From the NCBI RefSeq assembly GCF_003289645.1, contig NZ_QLYX01000002.1:62001-126000 (forward strand): a stretch of DNA of 64,000 nt, read 5' to 3'. This DNA comes from Actinomadura craniellae (GTDB lineage Bacteria; Actinomycetota; Actinomycetes; Streptosporangiales; Streptosporangiaceae). The notes under the pieces are model-generated. The model made no database searches and had not been told where the DNA came from. It saw nothing but the letters and a program-made list of their open reading frames with translations. The first letter of the stretch is position 1. The number at the start of each line of letters is the position of its first letter. The position numbers were made by a program, and so were the translations under genes. Below are positions 50,252-58,483 of this stretch, piece by piece.

Positions 50252-50941
50252 GTGCGGTTGAGGTTGCGCCAGTTCCGTCCGCGGTTCGGGCCGGTGGAGT
50301 ACCGGGTCGTCCAACCCTGGCATCCGCTGCGGCACACCGCGCTCGCCGACCCCGACACGTACGGCTACCTGGTGGGCGACCACGACGGGCTGTCACGGCT
50401 GGCGGGCCTGTTCTCGTTCGCCGCCTACTCGCGCCGCACCATCGTGCACGTCCCGCTGCGGAACGGGGTCCCCCTGCACGGGGAGGAGCGTTTCATCGAG
50501 TCCTGCGGTGGCCGGGTCGACCTGGTGCTGGCGCACCACTCGCTGGGCCTGCGGGTGTCCGCCTGGCCACGGCTGCGGCGCAGGCTGACCGGCGGCACCC
50601 CGCTCACGGTGCGCACCGACGAGCACCGGACCGCCCGGGACGCCGCGGCCTGGCTGCGGCGCTCCCCTCATGCCGGGACGCGGGACCGGCTGCGCCCGGT
50701 CACGTACGCCCGGACGCTCTTCCTGGTCGGGAGCCGGGACGTCTTCGCGTCCGCCGCCACGGAGTTCGAGGCCGCGGCGGGCTGGGGGCCGCGGCGGAAG
50801 CGGGTGCACCGGGGCGACTCGGCCTTCGTCTCCACGATCACCTATGAGTTGGAGCGCCGCCCCGGCGACCGTCGCGGCCCGGAGTTCGACATCGCGTTCA
50901 AGGCGTACCCGCCGTACGCCCACTTCCGGCGGCCGGGGTGA
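50252..50941 (+). CDS. Hypothetical protein coupled to the RNA-ligase-like gene
   Basis: 229 aa, GTG start. Alpha/beta composition with YGYLVGDHDGLSRLAGLFSF, FIESCGGRVDLVLAHHSLGL and TVRTDEHRTARDAAAWL segments. No membrane helix and no recognised family. The stop overlaps the GTG of the 2'-5' RNA ligase-like gene by 4 nt, implying a shared role, perhaps in nucleotide or RNA-end metabolism (inference from position only). Confidence 0.65.
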   Translation: MRLRLRQFRPRFGPVEYRVVQPWHPLRHTALADPDTYGYLVGDHDGLSRLAGLFSFAAYSRRTIVHVPLRNGVPLHGEERFIESCGGRVDLVLAHHSLGLRVSAWPRLRRRLTGGTPLTVRTDEHRTARDAAAWLRRSPHAGTRDRLRPVTYARTLFLVGSRDVFASAATEFEAAAGWGPRRKRVHRGDSAFVSTITYELERRPGDRRGPEFDIAFKAYPPYAHFRRPG

Positions 50942-51561
50942 GCGGCCTGCTGCGCGACCACTGGTGGTCGCGGCCCGGCGTCGAGGACGGCCGCCGCATG
51001 CTGGTCTGGCACGTCCTGCTCGACGACGCGCCGGAGGCGGTCGAACTCGCCGGCGCGTTCCGGGCCCGGCTGGCCGCCCTGCCCGGGCTGGACCCGGTGC
51101 CCGCGCCGTGGCTGCACATCACCACCCAGGTCGTCGGGTTCACCGACGAGATCACCCCCGCCGAGGCCGCGGCGATGACGGCTGCCGCGGCGCGCTGGCT
51201 GCGCGGGCACGGCCCGGTCGGCGTCTCCCTCGGCCGTGACCTGTTCCACCCCGAGGGCGTCGTGCTCGGCATCGACCCGCCCGGCGCGCTCGACCCCGTC
51301 CACCGCGCGGTCCGGGAAGCCGCCGCCGCAACGGTCGCCGCCCACCGGCTGGCCGACTACACCGACTGGGCCGACTGGGGCCCGCACCTGTCGGTCGCCT
51401 ACGCCAACGCCGACGTCCCCACCGCCGCCGTCGCCGCCGCGCTGGCCCCCCGCCCGCAACCGGTCCCGCTGACCGTCCGCGCGGTGCACCTGGTCTCCCA
51501 GCAGCGCGTCGGCCGCCTGTACCGGTGGGACCCGGTCACGTCCGTCCCGCTGACCGGTTGA
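50938..51561 (+). CDS. 2'-5' RNA ligase/cyclic phosphodiesterase-fold (2H) protein
   Basis: 207 aa from GTG 50938. The two His motifs of the 2H phosphoesterase superfamily are recognisable: WLHITTQVVGF (HxT) and WGPHLSVAYAN (HxS/T). 2H enzymes act on 2'-5' linked or cyclic phosphodiesters in RNA. Convergent with the flavin reductase-like gene, only 16 nt apart. Confidence 0.75.
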   Translation: MSGLLRDHWWSRPGVEDGRRMLVWHVLLDDAPEAVELAGAFRARLAALPGLDPVPAPWLHITTQVVGFTDEITPAEAAAMTAAAARWLRGHGPVGVSLGRDLFHPEGVVLGIDPPGALDPVHRAVREAAAATVAAHRLADYTDWADWGPHLSVAYANADVPTAAVAAALAPRPQPVPLTVRAVHLVSQQRVGRLYRWDPVTSVPLTG

Positions 51562-51577
51562 GGGGCACAGCCGACGA

Positions 51578-52117
51578 TCAGGCCGGGTGGCCGGGGGCGA
51601 TGTCCGGCAGCCCGGTGAAGGTGAGCGGGGCCGTGCCGGCGCCGGTCCACACCTCGACGGGGGCGAGCAGGAAGCCGTGGTGGTCGCCGAGGTCCACGCG
51701 CGCGCGGATCTCGCCGACGAGCCGGCGGGGGCAGTCCGTCAGGAGGGGGACGCCGTGCGGGCCGGGCTGCCAGGCGCAGCGGGCGAACTTGTCGATCTCG
51801 TCGCCGGTCTCGCCGCCGAACAGCTCCGCCAGATCGGTCTGGTCGCGGGCCGGGGCGTGGACCGCCAGGACGGGGGCGGCCGCCGCGATCCGGAAGGTGC
51901 GGTTCCGCGTGGAGAGGCAGACGAGGTAGCGGAACGGGTCGATGCTGGTCTGGGTGGTGAAGCCGACCAGGCAGCCCGCGCGCTCCCCGGTTCCGGGGTC
52001 GGCCGCGGTCACGACGAACATCGGGTAGTCGAACCCGTCGACGAACCGGTCCGCGCCGCCGGTCGGCGCCCGCTCCCCGGGTCCCTGGGCTCGCAGGTGG
52101 CCGTCGTGTCGCCGCAT
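51578..52117 (-). CDS. Flavin-reductase-like domain protein
   Basis: 179 aa from ATG 52117, with GGAGGG and AAGG upstream. Split-barrel FMN-binding fold: FDYPMFVVTAADPGTGERAG, CLVGFTTQTSIDPFRYLVCL, STRNRTFRIAAAAPVLAVHA, and LGDHHGFLLAPVE near the end. Related proteins reduce free FMN for two-component monooxygenases or act as FMN-dependent oxidoreductases. No partner oxygenase is adjacent. Confidence 0.8.
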   Translation of the reverse strand: MRRHDGHLRAQGPGERAPTGGADRFVDGFDYPMFVVTAADPGTGERAGCLVGFTTQTSIDPFRYLVCLSTRNRTFRIAAAAPVLAVHAPARDQTDLAELFGGETGDEIDKFARCAWQPGPHGVPLLTDCPRRLVGEIRARVDLGDHHGFLLAPVEVWTGAGTAPLTFTGLPDIAPGHPA

Positions 52118-52191
52118 CCCGATCCGCCTTCCCTCCGGTGCTCGCGTGCCCGTCCGGTCTTCCCCGTCCGGCGCCGGCGATGCGGGCCGGG

Positions 52192-52386
52192 TCAGCGGGA
52201 GGATTCGTACCACACGTGGGGGATGGTCCAGTCCCAGCGCTCCGGCGGTTCCGGGACGGGGTCCAGGCACTGGGGCGCCCAGAGGAGGGCGTACGCGCGG
52301 CCGGCCTCGGCGGCCCAGGAGAGGCACAGGCGGACGGCCCACCCGCGCAGGGGCCACCGTCCGCGGGTCAGCGGCAAGAGGGCCAT
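52192..52386 (-). CDS. Small hypothetical protein
   Basis: 64 aa, Trp-rich (six Trp), from ATG 52386 with GAGGAG nine nucleotides upstream. The N-terminal half is amphipathic and basic; the C-terminus (ERWDWTIPHVWYESS) is aromatic. No family recognised. The good ribosome site supports it, but it may be a chance frame. Confidence 0.4.
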   Translation of the reverse strand: MALLPLTRGRWPLRGWAVRLCLSWAAEAGRAYALLWAPQCLDPVPEPPERWDWTIPHVWYESSR

Positions 52387-52632
52387 CGGGCATCACTCCT
52401 CGACGGGTCGGGGCCTGCTCGTTCCCGATCGCGTGCGGGTCGGGGGCGGGAAAGGTGGTCCGCCGAGGATCTGGTGGGCCGGGCCCGGACCTGGGCGTGT
52501 CCCCGATCGGGGTGAGCGGGTCCGGGCCCGGCAGGGTGTTCCGCGAGGGCCGCGGGCGCCATCCGGTCAGGGCGTTCGGTGGTGGGGGAACGCAACGGGC
52601 GGGGCCTTTCCGGTACGGCGCGGCGGCGCGGG

Positions 52633-52818
52633 TCAGGTGAGCTTCAGCGCGGCCATCGGGCAGGCGCGGACGGCGGCCCTGACCACGGGGAGGGAGTCGG
52701 GGGGCAGGTTCGGCTCGACGTGCAGGTCCCCGTTGTCGTCCACGCGGAACAGGTGAGGGGCGGTCTCCTCACACATGCCGTAGCCCTCGCAGCGGTCCCA
52801 GTCGACCTCGATCTTCAT
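52633..52818 (-). CDS. [3Fe-4S] ferredoxin, P450-partner type
   Basis: 61 aa, ATG 52818. Three cluster cysteines C10, C16 and C53 (RCEGYGMCEE and ACPMAAL), with Tyr-Gly where a fourth cysteine would be in 4Fe ferredoxins. This is the small actinobacterial type that feeds electrons to cytochrome P450s. It is intact, but the P450 gene directly upstream (52821-53310) is decayed, so it has lost its local partner. AAGGGCTG precedes the start. Confidence 0.9.
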   Translation of the reverse strand: MKIEVDWDRCEGYGMCEETAPHLFRVDDNGDLHVEPNLPPDSLPVVRAAVRACPMAALKLT

Positions 52819-52820
52819 GG

Positions 52821-53310
52821 TCAGCCCTTCGTGACGGTCACCGGGAACGAAGCGAGCCCCCGAGTGATGGCGGTGAAGTGCCGGACGGGCTTCCCGTGCC
52901 ACTTCGATCTCGGCCGGCCGCCGCGCCGAACACCGCCCGGTCCCGAGCCCGGCCGGCACGGCGGTGAACGCCGTGCCCGGAGCCTGGGTGGCCGGTGGTG
53001 TCGCGGCCGATGTCGAACGCGTCGGGCAGGTCCGGCACCGCTCCTGTCGGTGGGCGGCGCCGGACATCGGGAACCCCCGCTGTCCGGCGGGAATCGTCGC
53101 TCCGCAGACGCCGGTGTCCGGGAGGTGGTGCGGGAGCCGCCCTGGACGGGTGGCTCCGGGCGGGGCGCCTCCTCGAACGCCCCGTCGCTGGAGGGCGGGT
53201 CGGCCCTGACCGCGCCCCAGGTGCCTGGACGGCGGGCGAACGGCCCCGCGACGCCACCGATCGCATCGGTCGTCGCGGCCATGCTCGCCACCAGGTGTCC
53301 CGACAGCGGC
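52821..53310 (-). pseudogene. Decayed cytochrome P450 (3' half)
   Basis: Conceptual minus-strand translation shows P450 landmarks in order but in different frames. The I-helix AATTDAIGG and following GPFARRPGTWGAVRADP, then K-helix FEEAPRPEPPVQGG with ExxR, are in one frame (~53291-53130). The meander PDAFDIGRDTTGHPGSGHGVH is in another (~53040-52975). An L-helix-like PAEIEVAREA is in a third, and ITRGLASFPVTV ends in the first. The haem-binding FxCxG is not preserved: the position reads FTAVPAG. The 5' half is missing. It ends 2 nt before the ferredoxin start, the usual P450-ferredoxin arrangement. Confidence 0.75.
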
Positions 53311-53693
53311 GGCGCACCGACTTGTGGTCGATGTCACCACGCTGGGCGGCAGCGTACACCGTCGCGGCCGTCCCGTCAGGACTCAATCGTCGGGGGTCCG
53401 CCGGGGGTCATCGCCCTGGTGACAGGCGCCGGACCGGGCCGTGGCAGTGCCGGTCCCGGCGCGCCCGCCGGGACCGGGGCGGATTGTGACGAGTACCGGT
53501 ACGACCCCGCTCGTTTTCGACTGGGTCACACGTTCCCGGCCGTTCGACGGCAGGCCGGTAATTCCACCGATGCCCCGGTAACAGGGCCGCAACAAACTGC
53601 TGGCAATTCGGTTCTTGAATCGGATTCGGTTTCCGGCCGACCGGCGGGAGACCGTCCGCCCTGCATTTCGCGGGACCCCCCGGAAGGAATGCC
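53311..53693. other. Gap between P450 remnant and cutinase gene
   Basis: About 380 bp with no credible gene. It may contain unrecognisable remains of the 5' part of the P450 gene. The last 130 bp are less GC-rich (CAACAAACTGC, GGTTCTTGAATCGGATTCGG) and probably hold the cutinase promoter. I cannot define boxes with confidence. Confidence 0.35.
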
Positions 53694-54563
53694 ATGCGTT
53701 TGAAGAGGTCCCTCGGGCTGCTGCCCGCCGCGACCGTGCTGCTCGCCGGCCTCGTCTCCGCCCCCGCCGCCCAGGCCACCGCCCAGAGCCCCTACGAGAA
53801 GGGCCCGAACCCGACGGAGTCCCTGGTGAACTCCGCCCGCGGCCCGTTCTCAACGTCGCAGACGAACGTCTCCTCGCTCAGCGCGACCGGGTTCGGTGGC
53901 GGCGTCATCTACTACCCGACCACCACCAGCGAGGGCACCTTCGGCGCCATCGCCATCGCCCCCGGATTCACCGCCTCCTGGTCCACCCTCGACTGGCTCG
54001 GCCCGCGGCTGGCCTCGCACGGCTTCGTGGTCTTCGGCATCGAAACCAACACCCGGCTCGACCAGCCCGGCCAGCGCGGCGACCAGCTCCTCGCGGCGCT
54101 GGACTACCTGACCCAGCGCAGCACGGTGCGCAGCCGGGTCGACGCCTCCCGCCTGGCCGTGGCCGGCCACTCCATGGGCGGCGGCGGCACCCTCGAGGCC
54201 GCGGCGGACCGCACCTCGCTGAAGGCCGCGATCCCGATCGCGCCGTGGAACCTGGACAAGTCCTGGCCGGAGGTCCGCACCCCCACCCTGATCATCAGCG
54301 GGTCCGCCGACACCATCGCGTCCACGGGCTCGCATTCCATGCCGTTCTACAACAGCCTGTCCAACGCCCCCGACAAGGCGCTGATGGAGCTGCGCGGCGC
54401 CAGCCACTTCTTCCCGCAGTTCTCCAACACCCTCATGGCCAAGATGATGATCAGCTGGCTCAAGCGGTTCGTCGACGACGACACCCGCTACGAGCAGTTC
54501 CTGTGCCCGCCCCCCGGCGGCCTGGACATCTCCCAGTACCGCAACACCTGCCCACACAGCTGA
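53694..54563 (+). CDS. Secreted polyester hydrolase / cutinase (PET-hydrolase family)
   Basis: 289 aa, ATG with GGAAGGA upstream. Signal peptide 1-~29, with Ala-rich cleavage region. The mature protein starts SPYEKGPNPTESLVNSARG, closely like Thermobifida fusca cutinases. Catalytic triad: S160 (GHSMGG), D206 (SADTIAS) and H238 (GASHFFP). The oxyanion loop has F92 (PGFTAS) where Thermobifida has Tyr; the wobbling Trp is W185 (APWNLD). C271-C286 would form the conserved C-terminal disulfide. The enzyme is extracellular and hydrolyses cutin-like or synthetic aliphatic/aromatic polyesters; activity on PET is plausible but not proven. Followed by its own terminator. Confidence 0.92.
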   Translation: MRLKRSLGLLPAATVLLAGLVSAPAAQATAQSPYEKGPNPTESLVNSARGPFSTSQTNVSSLSATGFGGGVIYYPTTTSEGTFGAIAIAPGFTASWSTLDWLGPRLASHGFVVFGIETNTRLDQPGQRGDQLLAALDYLTQRSTVRSRVDASRLAVAGHSMGGGGTLEAAADRTSLKAAIPIAPWNLDKSWPEVRTPTLIISGSADTIASTGSHSMPFYNSLSNAPDKALMELRGASHFFPQFSNTLMAKMMISWLKRFVDDDTRYEQFLCPPPGGLDISQYRNTCPHS

Positions 54564-54571
54564 GATCCCTC

Positions 54572-54607
54572 CCGGTGGCGGCCGTGCGTGTGCACAGCCG
54601 CCACCGG
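54572..54607 (+). terminator. Hairpin terminator after the cutinase gene
   Basis: Perfect 11-bp stem (CCGGTGGCGGC / GCCGCCACCGG) with a 14-nt loop, 8 nt after the stop codon. Confidence 0.6.
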
Positions 54608-54799
54608 CGTTCAGACGCGGGCTCTCGTTCCGGCCCCGTCCGATCGCCGTCCCTGGCGGGGAACCGGGGGCGGCGGTCCCGCCCGACCGGCCGAGCAACC
54701 GGGACACGAATACCTCCACCGTCGAGGGGTCGGTTCTGCCGCGCCGTGCGTCGAAGGGGCTGCGAATCACTTGGCGGGCCACGCCCCCGCCGATTCACC

Positions 54800-54920
54800 G
54801 AATTCCGGAATTCTTTTAATAAAGAATTCACGAACTATTAATAGGGCCTCCCAGCAGGGGATTTACCGGGCGAACAGAGATCCCGCAGGCCCATTATTAA
54901 TAGGCCCTGGGGCCCTTTTT
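54800..54920. promoter_or_regulatory. AT-rich palindromic island and T-tract hairpin before the paralogue pair
   Basis: Unusual for this genome. GAATTC occurs three times (54800, 54808, 54824), and the last two form an 8-bp inverted repeat. TATTAATA occurs twice (54836-54843 and 54895-54902), each followed by a GGGCC-type run. AGGGCCT (54843-54849) can pair with AGGCCCT (54902-54908), or the latter can pair with GGGCCC just before TTTTT (54916-54920). These foldings exclude each other, as in attenuators. The rest of the 431-bp gap (54608-54799, 54921-54994) contains no gene. Confidence 0.5.
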
Positions 54921-54994
54921 GGGTGATCGCTCAACTCATACCTTCGAAGCTCGTACGGTGCCGGCCGGAAACTAGCTGACAGGCGGTAATCGAC

Positions 54995-56587
54995 ATGCCT
55001 CCGCACGCCCGCGAGCGCGGCAGGAACTCCGGAGAGGGGACCGTCAGCTACCTAGCGGTGATCTCCCTGCTCGGCGCGATCCTCGCGACCGTCACCATCA
55101 CTCCTGTCGGGACGAAAGTGACCGGCGGTATCGAGTCGGCCATCTGCCGGGTCGTGGAGCAGGCCCTCGCCCAGGCGTGCATCCCGGGCACGAAGGGCGG
55201 CAACGGCGATGTCACGTCGGACCCGCGACCGCCCGTCGACCCGAACGCGCAGCCCACGCCGGAGGACGAAGCCTTCCAGCCGAATCGGTGCATCATCTCC
55301 CAGGAGACGACCACGACCCGGTCGGCGATGCGGATCCTCTTCATCAAGATCACCTCGACCAGCCAGGTGAAGGTCATCCAGTGGTCCGACGGCACGGTGA
55401 CCGTCGACAGCACGGGCGTCGCCGCCGGCGGGGTGGAGGCCGCGTTCGACATCCCGGGGCTCGGCAAGTGGGGTGGCAGCGCCTCGTTGCAGGGCAGCTT
55501 CACCAAGGGCAGCGGCGGCGGCGGGCGGTGGCTGTTCGACAAGCACAAGACCGGCGACCCGCAGAAGGACCTGGAACTCAACCACGCGGACGCCGAGCAG
55601 TTCATCGAATACCTCAAGGGCGCGGCCAAGTGCAACTCCCGCCCGCCCGGAGCCCGCAGCACCGAACTCGGCATGCTCTGCCACCACAACAACCAGGACA
55701 AACTGCCCCCGCTACCGCCCGACCGGATCCCCGACCTGGACATCACCCGGACCACCATGGAGGCTGCCGGCGACCTCAAGTTCGGCGGGTCCTTCAGCAA
55801 GGGCGACAAGAAGATCCTCAGCGGCACCACCAAGGGCCTCGCCGGCACCGTGCTGGATGACGTCCTGGTGATGCGCGGCAACGGCGAGGTCACCTTCGTC
55901 TACACCATGGAGATCGGCGGCAAGATGGGCGCCGGCTACCAGGCCGAAGGCTCCTACATGCAGCAGGTCTACGTCACCTATAACGCCGAGGAGTACGACA
56001 AGGCCAAGAAGGAGGGCCGGTCCCCGAGCCCGGTCTACCTGCGGATCACCACCGCCCGCCGGGGCGCCGACGGCAACCCGGGCTTCGAAGGCAAGATCAC
56101 GCCGCAGGCGGGGCCGTTCACCATCCAGATCGAGGGCGGCGGCGGCAAGACCGACACCACCGTCCACACCGAGGTCGCCGAGCTGGACCTGCACAACAAC
56201 CCCGGCGACAGCGCGATCGTCCAGGAATGGCTGGAGGGCCGTGGGCGCAACCCCGCCGCCAGCCTCCCCACCCCCCGGGACTTCACCAACCCCCTGCCGC
56301 CCAACGCCTCCGAGTTCGAAAAGCTGATGCACGAGAAGGCCAAGATCAGCAGCCTCGAGTACAGGGTCAACATCGACTGGTGGAAGGCCGCCTTCGCGAT
56401 CGGCCTGGGCGTGTCCACGGGCAAGGGCGGGACCGTCGGCTTCAAGCTCTTCGGCCTGGAGATCAGCCAGGAGACCGAGACCCAGACGCTGTCCGGCAAC
56501 CCGCTCTACGCGGGCGCGCCCGACCCCGACGGGAGCCGCCCCTGGTTCCCGTTCACCAACTGCACCAAGGTCAAGCCGATTCCCTGA
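54995..56587 (+). CDS. Unknown exported protein, paralogue A, pilin-like N-terminus
   Basis: 530 aa. The N-terminus RNSGEGTVSYLAVISLLGAI resembles class III (Flp/TadE) prepilin signals: a Gly, then a short polar stretch, then a Tyr and a hydrophobic helix. The usual Glu at +5 is Ser. Residues ~60-95 are a Pro/Gly linker. The remaining ~430 residues are Gly-rich and beta-prone (GGSASLQGSFTKG, FGGSFSKGDKKIL, MEIGGKMGAGYQAEGSY). Six cysteines are conserved in the paralogue (ICRVV, QACIP, RCI, KCNSRP, MLCHH, TNC). It ends FTNCTKVKPIP. No family recognised. Tandem with paralogue B at 56885. Confidence 0.8.
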   Translation: MPPHARERGRNSGEGTVSYLAVISLLGAILATVTITPVGTKVTGGIESAICRVVEQALAQACIPGTKGGNGDVTSDPRPPVDPNAQPTPEDEAFQPNRCIISQETTTTRSAMRILFIKITSTSQVKVIQWSDGTVTVDSTGVAAGGVEAAFDIPGLGKWGGSASLQGSFTKGSGGGGRWLFDKHKTGDPQKDLELNHADAEQFIEYLKGAAKCNSRPPGARSTELGMLCHHNNQDKLPPLPPDRIPDLDITRTTMEAAGDLKFGGSFSKGDKKILSGTTKGLAGTVLDDVLVMRGNGEVTFVYTMEIGGKMGAGYQAEGSYMQQVYVTYNAEEYDKAKKEGRSPSPVYLRITTARRGADGNPGFEGKITPQAGPFTIQIEGGGGKTDTTVHTEVAELDLHNNPGDSAIVQEWLEGRGRNPAASLPTPRDFTNPLPPNASEFEKLMHEKAKISSLEYRVNIDWWKAAFAIGLGVSTGKGGTVGFKLFGLEISQETETQTLSGNPLYAGAPDPDGSRPWFPFTNCTKVKPIP

Positions 56588-56658
56588 CCCGCCCGGCACG
56601 ACCCGATGGCGGCCGGCCTGCCCGACTCACCGTCCGGGTGAAATGCCAGATCACCGGC

Positions 56659-56715
56659 GGGCTGCCGGGGCCGATGCCAATGAACTGATCGGTGCCGGAC
56701 TCCACCGCCACCCGG
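56659..56715 (-). pseudogene. 57-bp remnant of a DUF574-type methyltransferase gene
   Basis: 50 of 57 bases match 59032-59088, the part of the intact methyltransferase gene that encodes VESGIDQFIDIGSG around SAM motif I. The rest of the gene is missing. It lies between paralogues A and B in the same place and orientation as the intact methyltransferase after paralogue B. Confidence 0.75.
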
Positions 56716-56744
56716 CTTTACCAGATCACCCACCGGTCGCATGA

Positions 56745-56787
56745 AGGGCCTGGGGACCCATTTCCAATGGGTCCCCAGGCCCTTTTT
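56745..56787 (+). terminator. Strong intrinsic terminator between the paralogues
   Basis: Perfect 16-bp stem (arms 56745-56760 and 56768-56783), 7-nt loop, followed by a TTTTT run. A canonical Rho-independent terminator, rare in such GC-rich genomes. Confidence 0.85.
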
Positions 56788-56790
56788 GGT

Positions 56791-56808
56791 GGGCCTACAG
56801 GCCCTTTT
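56791..56808 (+). terminator. Second short T-tract hairpin in the paralogue B leader
   Basis: GGGCC-TACA-GGCCC followed by TTTT. It aligns with the T-tract hairpin at 54903-54920 before paralogue A, both ending about 75 nt before the start codon, so it belongs to the duplicated leader. Confidence 0.5.
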
Positions 56809-56884
56809 CAGGTGAACATTCGGCTTCTATCTTCGGAATTCTTGCGGTGCCGGTCGGAAGCTAGTTGACAGGCGGTTAGCCGAG

Positions 56885-58483
56885 ATGTCTCCGTACGACT
56901 GCAAGCACAACAGGAACGCCGGAGAGGGGACCGTCAGCTATCTGGCGGTGATCTCCCTGCTCAGCGCGGTTCTCGCGACCATCACCATCACCCCCGTCGG
57001 GACGAAGGTGACCGGCGGCATCGAGTCGGCCATCTGCCGGGTCGTGGAGCAGGCCCTCGCCCAGGCCTGCATTCCGAGCACGAACGGCGGCGGTGGCGGC
57101 AACGGCGACGTCTCGTCGGACCCGCCCGTCGACCCGGACGCGCGACCCACACCGGAGGACGACGCGTTCCAGCCGCCCAAGTGCATTCTCGCCCAGGAGA
57201 CGACCAAGACCAGAACGGTGATGCGGATCCTCTTCATCAAGATCAGCTCGACCAGCCAGGTGCAGGTCACCCAGTGGTCCGACGGCACGATCACCGTCGA
57301 CAGCACGGGCGTCGCCGCCGGCGGGGTGGAAGGCGGGCTGGACATCCCCGGACTCAGCCAGTGGGGCGGCGATGCCTCGTTGCAGGGCAGCTTCACCAAG
57401 GGCGGCGGCGGCGGCGGACGGTGGCTGTTCGACAAGCACAAGACCGGTGACCCGCAAAGGGACCTGGAACTCAACCACGCGGACGCCGAGCAGTTCATCG
57501 AATACCTCAAGGGCGCGGCCAGGTGCAACTCCCGCCCGCCCGGAGCGCGCAGCACCGAACTCGGCATGCTCTGCCACCACTCCAACCAGGACAAACTGCC
57601 CCCGCTGCCGCCCGACCGGATCCCCGACCTGGACATCACCCGGACCACCATGGAAGCCTCCGGCGAGTTCGAGTTCGGCGGGGCCTTCAGCAAGGGCGAC
57701 AAGAAGATCCTCAGCGGCATCACCCGGGGCCTCAGCGGCACCGTGCTCGACGACGTCCTGGTGCTGCGCGGCGGCAACAACGAGCTCACCTTCGTCTACA
57801 CCATGGAGATCGGCGGCAAGATGGGCGCCGGCTACCAGGCCGAAGGCTCCTACATGCAGCAGGTCTACGTCACCTACAAGGCCGACGAGTACGACAAGGC
57901 CAAGAAGGAGGGCCGGCCCCAGCGCCCGACCTACCTGCAGGTCGTCACCTCCCGCCGGGGCGCCGACGGCAACCCGGGCGGCGACGTCAAGATCAACCCG
58001 CAGGTGGGACCGTTCACCATCCAGGTCGAGGGCGGCGGCGGCGAGACCGAAACCACCGTCCACACCGAGGTCGCCGAACTGGACCTGAGCAACAGCCCCG
58101 GCGACAGCGAGATCGTCCAGAACTGGCTGGAGGGCCGCGGGCGCAACCCCGCCGCCAGCCTGCCCACCCCCCGGGACTTCACCAACCCCCTGCCGCCCAA
58201 CGCCTCCGAGTTCGAGAAGCTGATGCACGGCAAGGGCAAGATCAGCAGCCTCGACTACAAGGTCAACATCGACTGGTGGCGGGCCGCCTTCGCGATCAGC
58301 CTCGGAGTGGCCACGCGCAAGGGGGGGACCACCGGCTTCAAGCTCTTCGGCCTGGAGATCAGCCAGGAGACCGAGACCCAGACGCTGACCGGCAACCCCC
58401 TCTTCGCGGGCGCGCCCGACCCCGACGGGAGCCGCCCCTGGTTCCCGTTCACCAACTGCTCCAAGGTCAAGCCGGTTCCCTGA
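56885..58483 (+). CDS. Unknown exported protein, paralogue B, pilin-like N-terminus
   Basis: 532 aa, roughly 85% identical to paralogue A by eye from residue 9 onward, with the same N-terminal motif (RNAGEGTVSYLAVISLL), linker, Gly-rich beta domain and six shared cysteines. One extra Cys lies at position 6. The most variable stretch is the linker (TNGGGGGNGDVSSDPPVDPD). The leader before it is also duplicated, with the segment CGGTGCCGGTCGGAAGCTAG corresponding to the sequence before A. The 3' end overlaps the convergent methyltransferase gene by 17 bp. Confidence 0.8.
   Translation: MSPYDCKHNRNAGEGTVSYLAVISLLSAVLATITITPVGTKVTGGIESAICRVVEQALAQACIPSTNGGGGGNGDVSSDPPVDPDARPTPEDDAFQPPKCILAQETTKTRTVMRILFIKISSTSQVQVTQWSDGTITVDSTGVAAGGVEGGLDIPGLSQWGGDASLQGSFTKGGGGGGRWLFDKHKTGDPQRDLELNHADAEQFIEYLKGAARCNSRPPGARSTELGMLCHHSNQDKLPPLPPDRIPDLDITRTTMEASGEFEFGGAFSKGDKKILSGITRGLSGTVLDDVLVLRGGNNELTFVYTMEIGGKMGAGYQAEGSYMQQVYVTYKADEYDKAKKEGRPQRPTYLQVVTSRRGADGNPGGDVKINPQVGPFTIQVEGGGGETETTVHTEVAELDLSNSPGDSEIVQNWLEGRGRNPAASLPTPRDFTNPLPPNASEFEKLMHGKGKISSLDYKVNIDWWRAAFAISLGVATRKGGTTGFKLFGLEISQETETQTLTGNPLFAGAPDPDGSRPWFPFTNCSKVKPVP

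Noticed and set aside
52838-53386. Three overlapping minus-strand frames as separate hypothetical genes
   Set aside because: Together they spell fragments of a single decayed P450, so annotating them as genes would be misleading.
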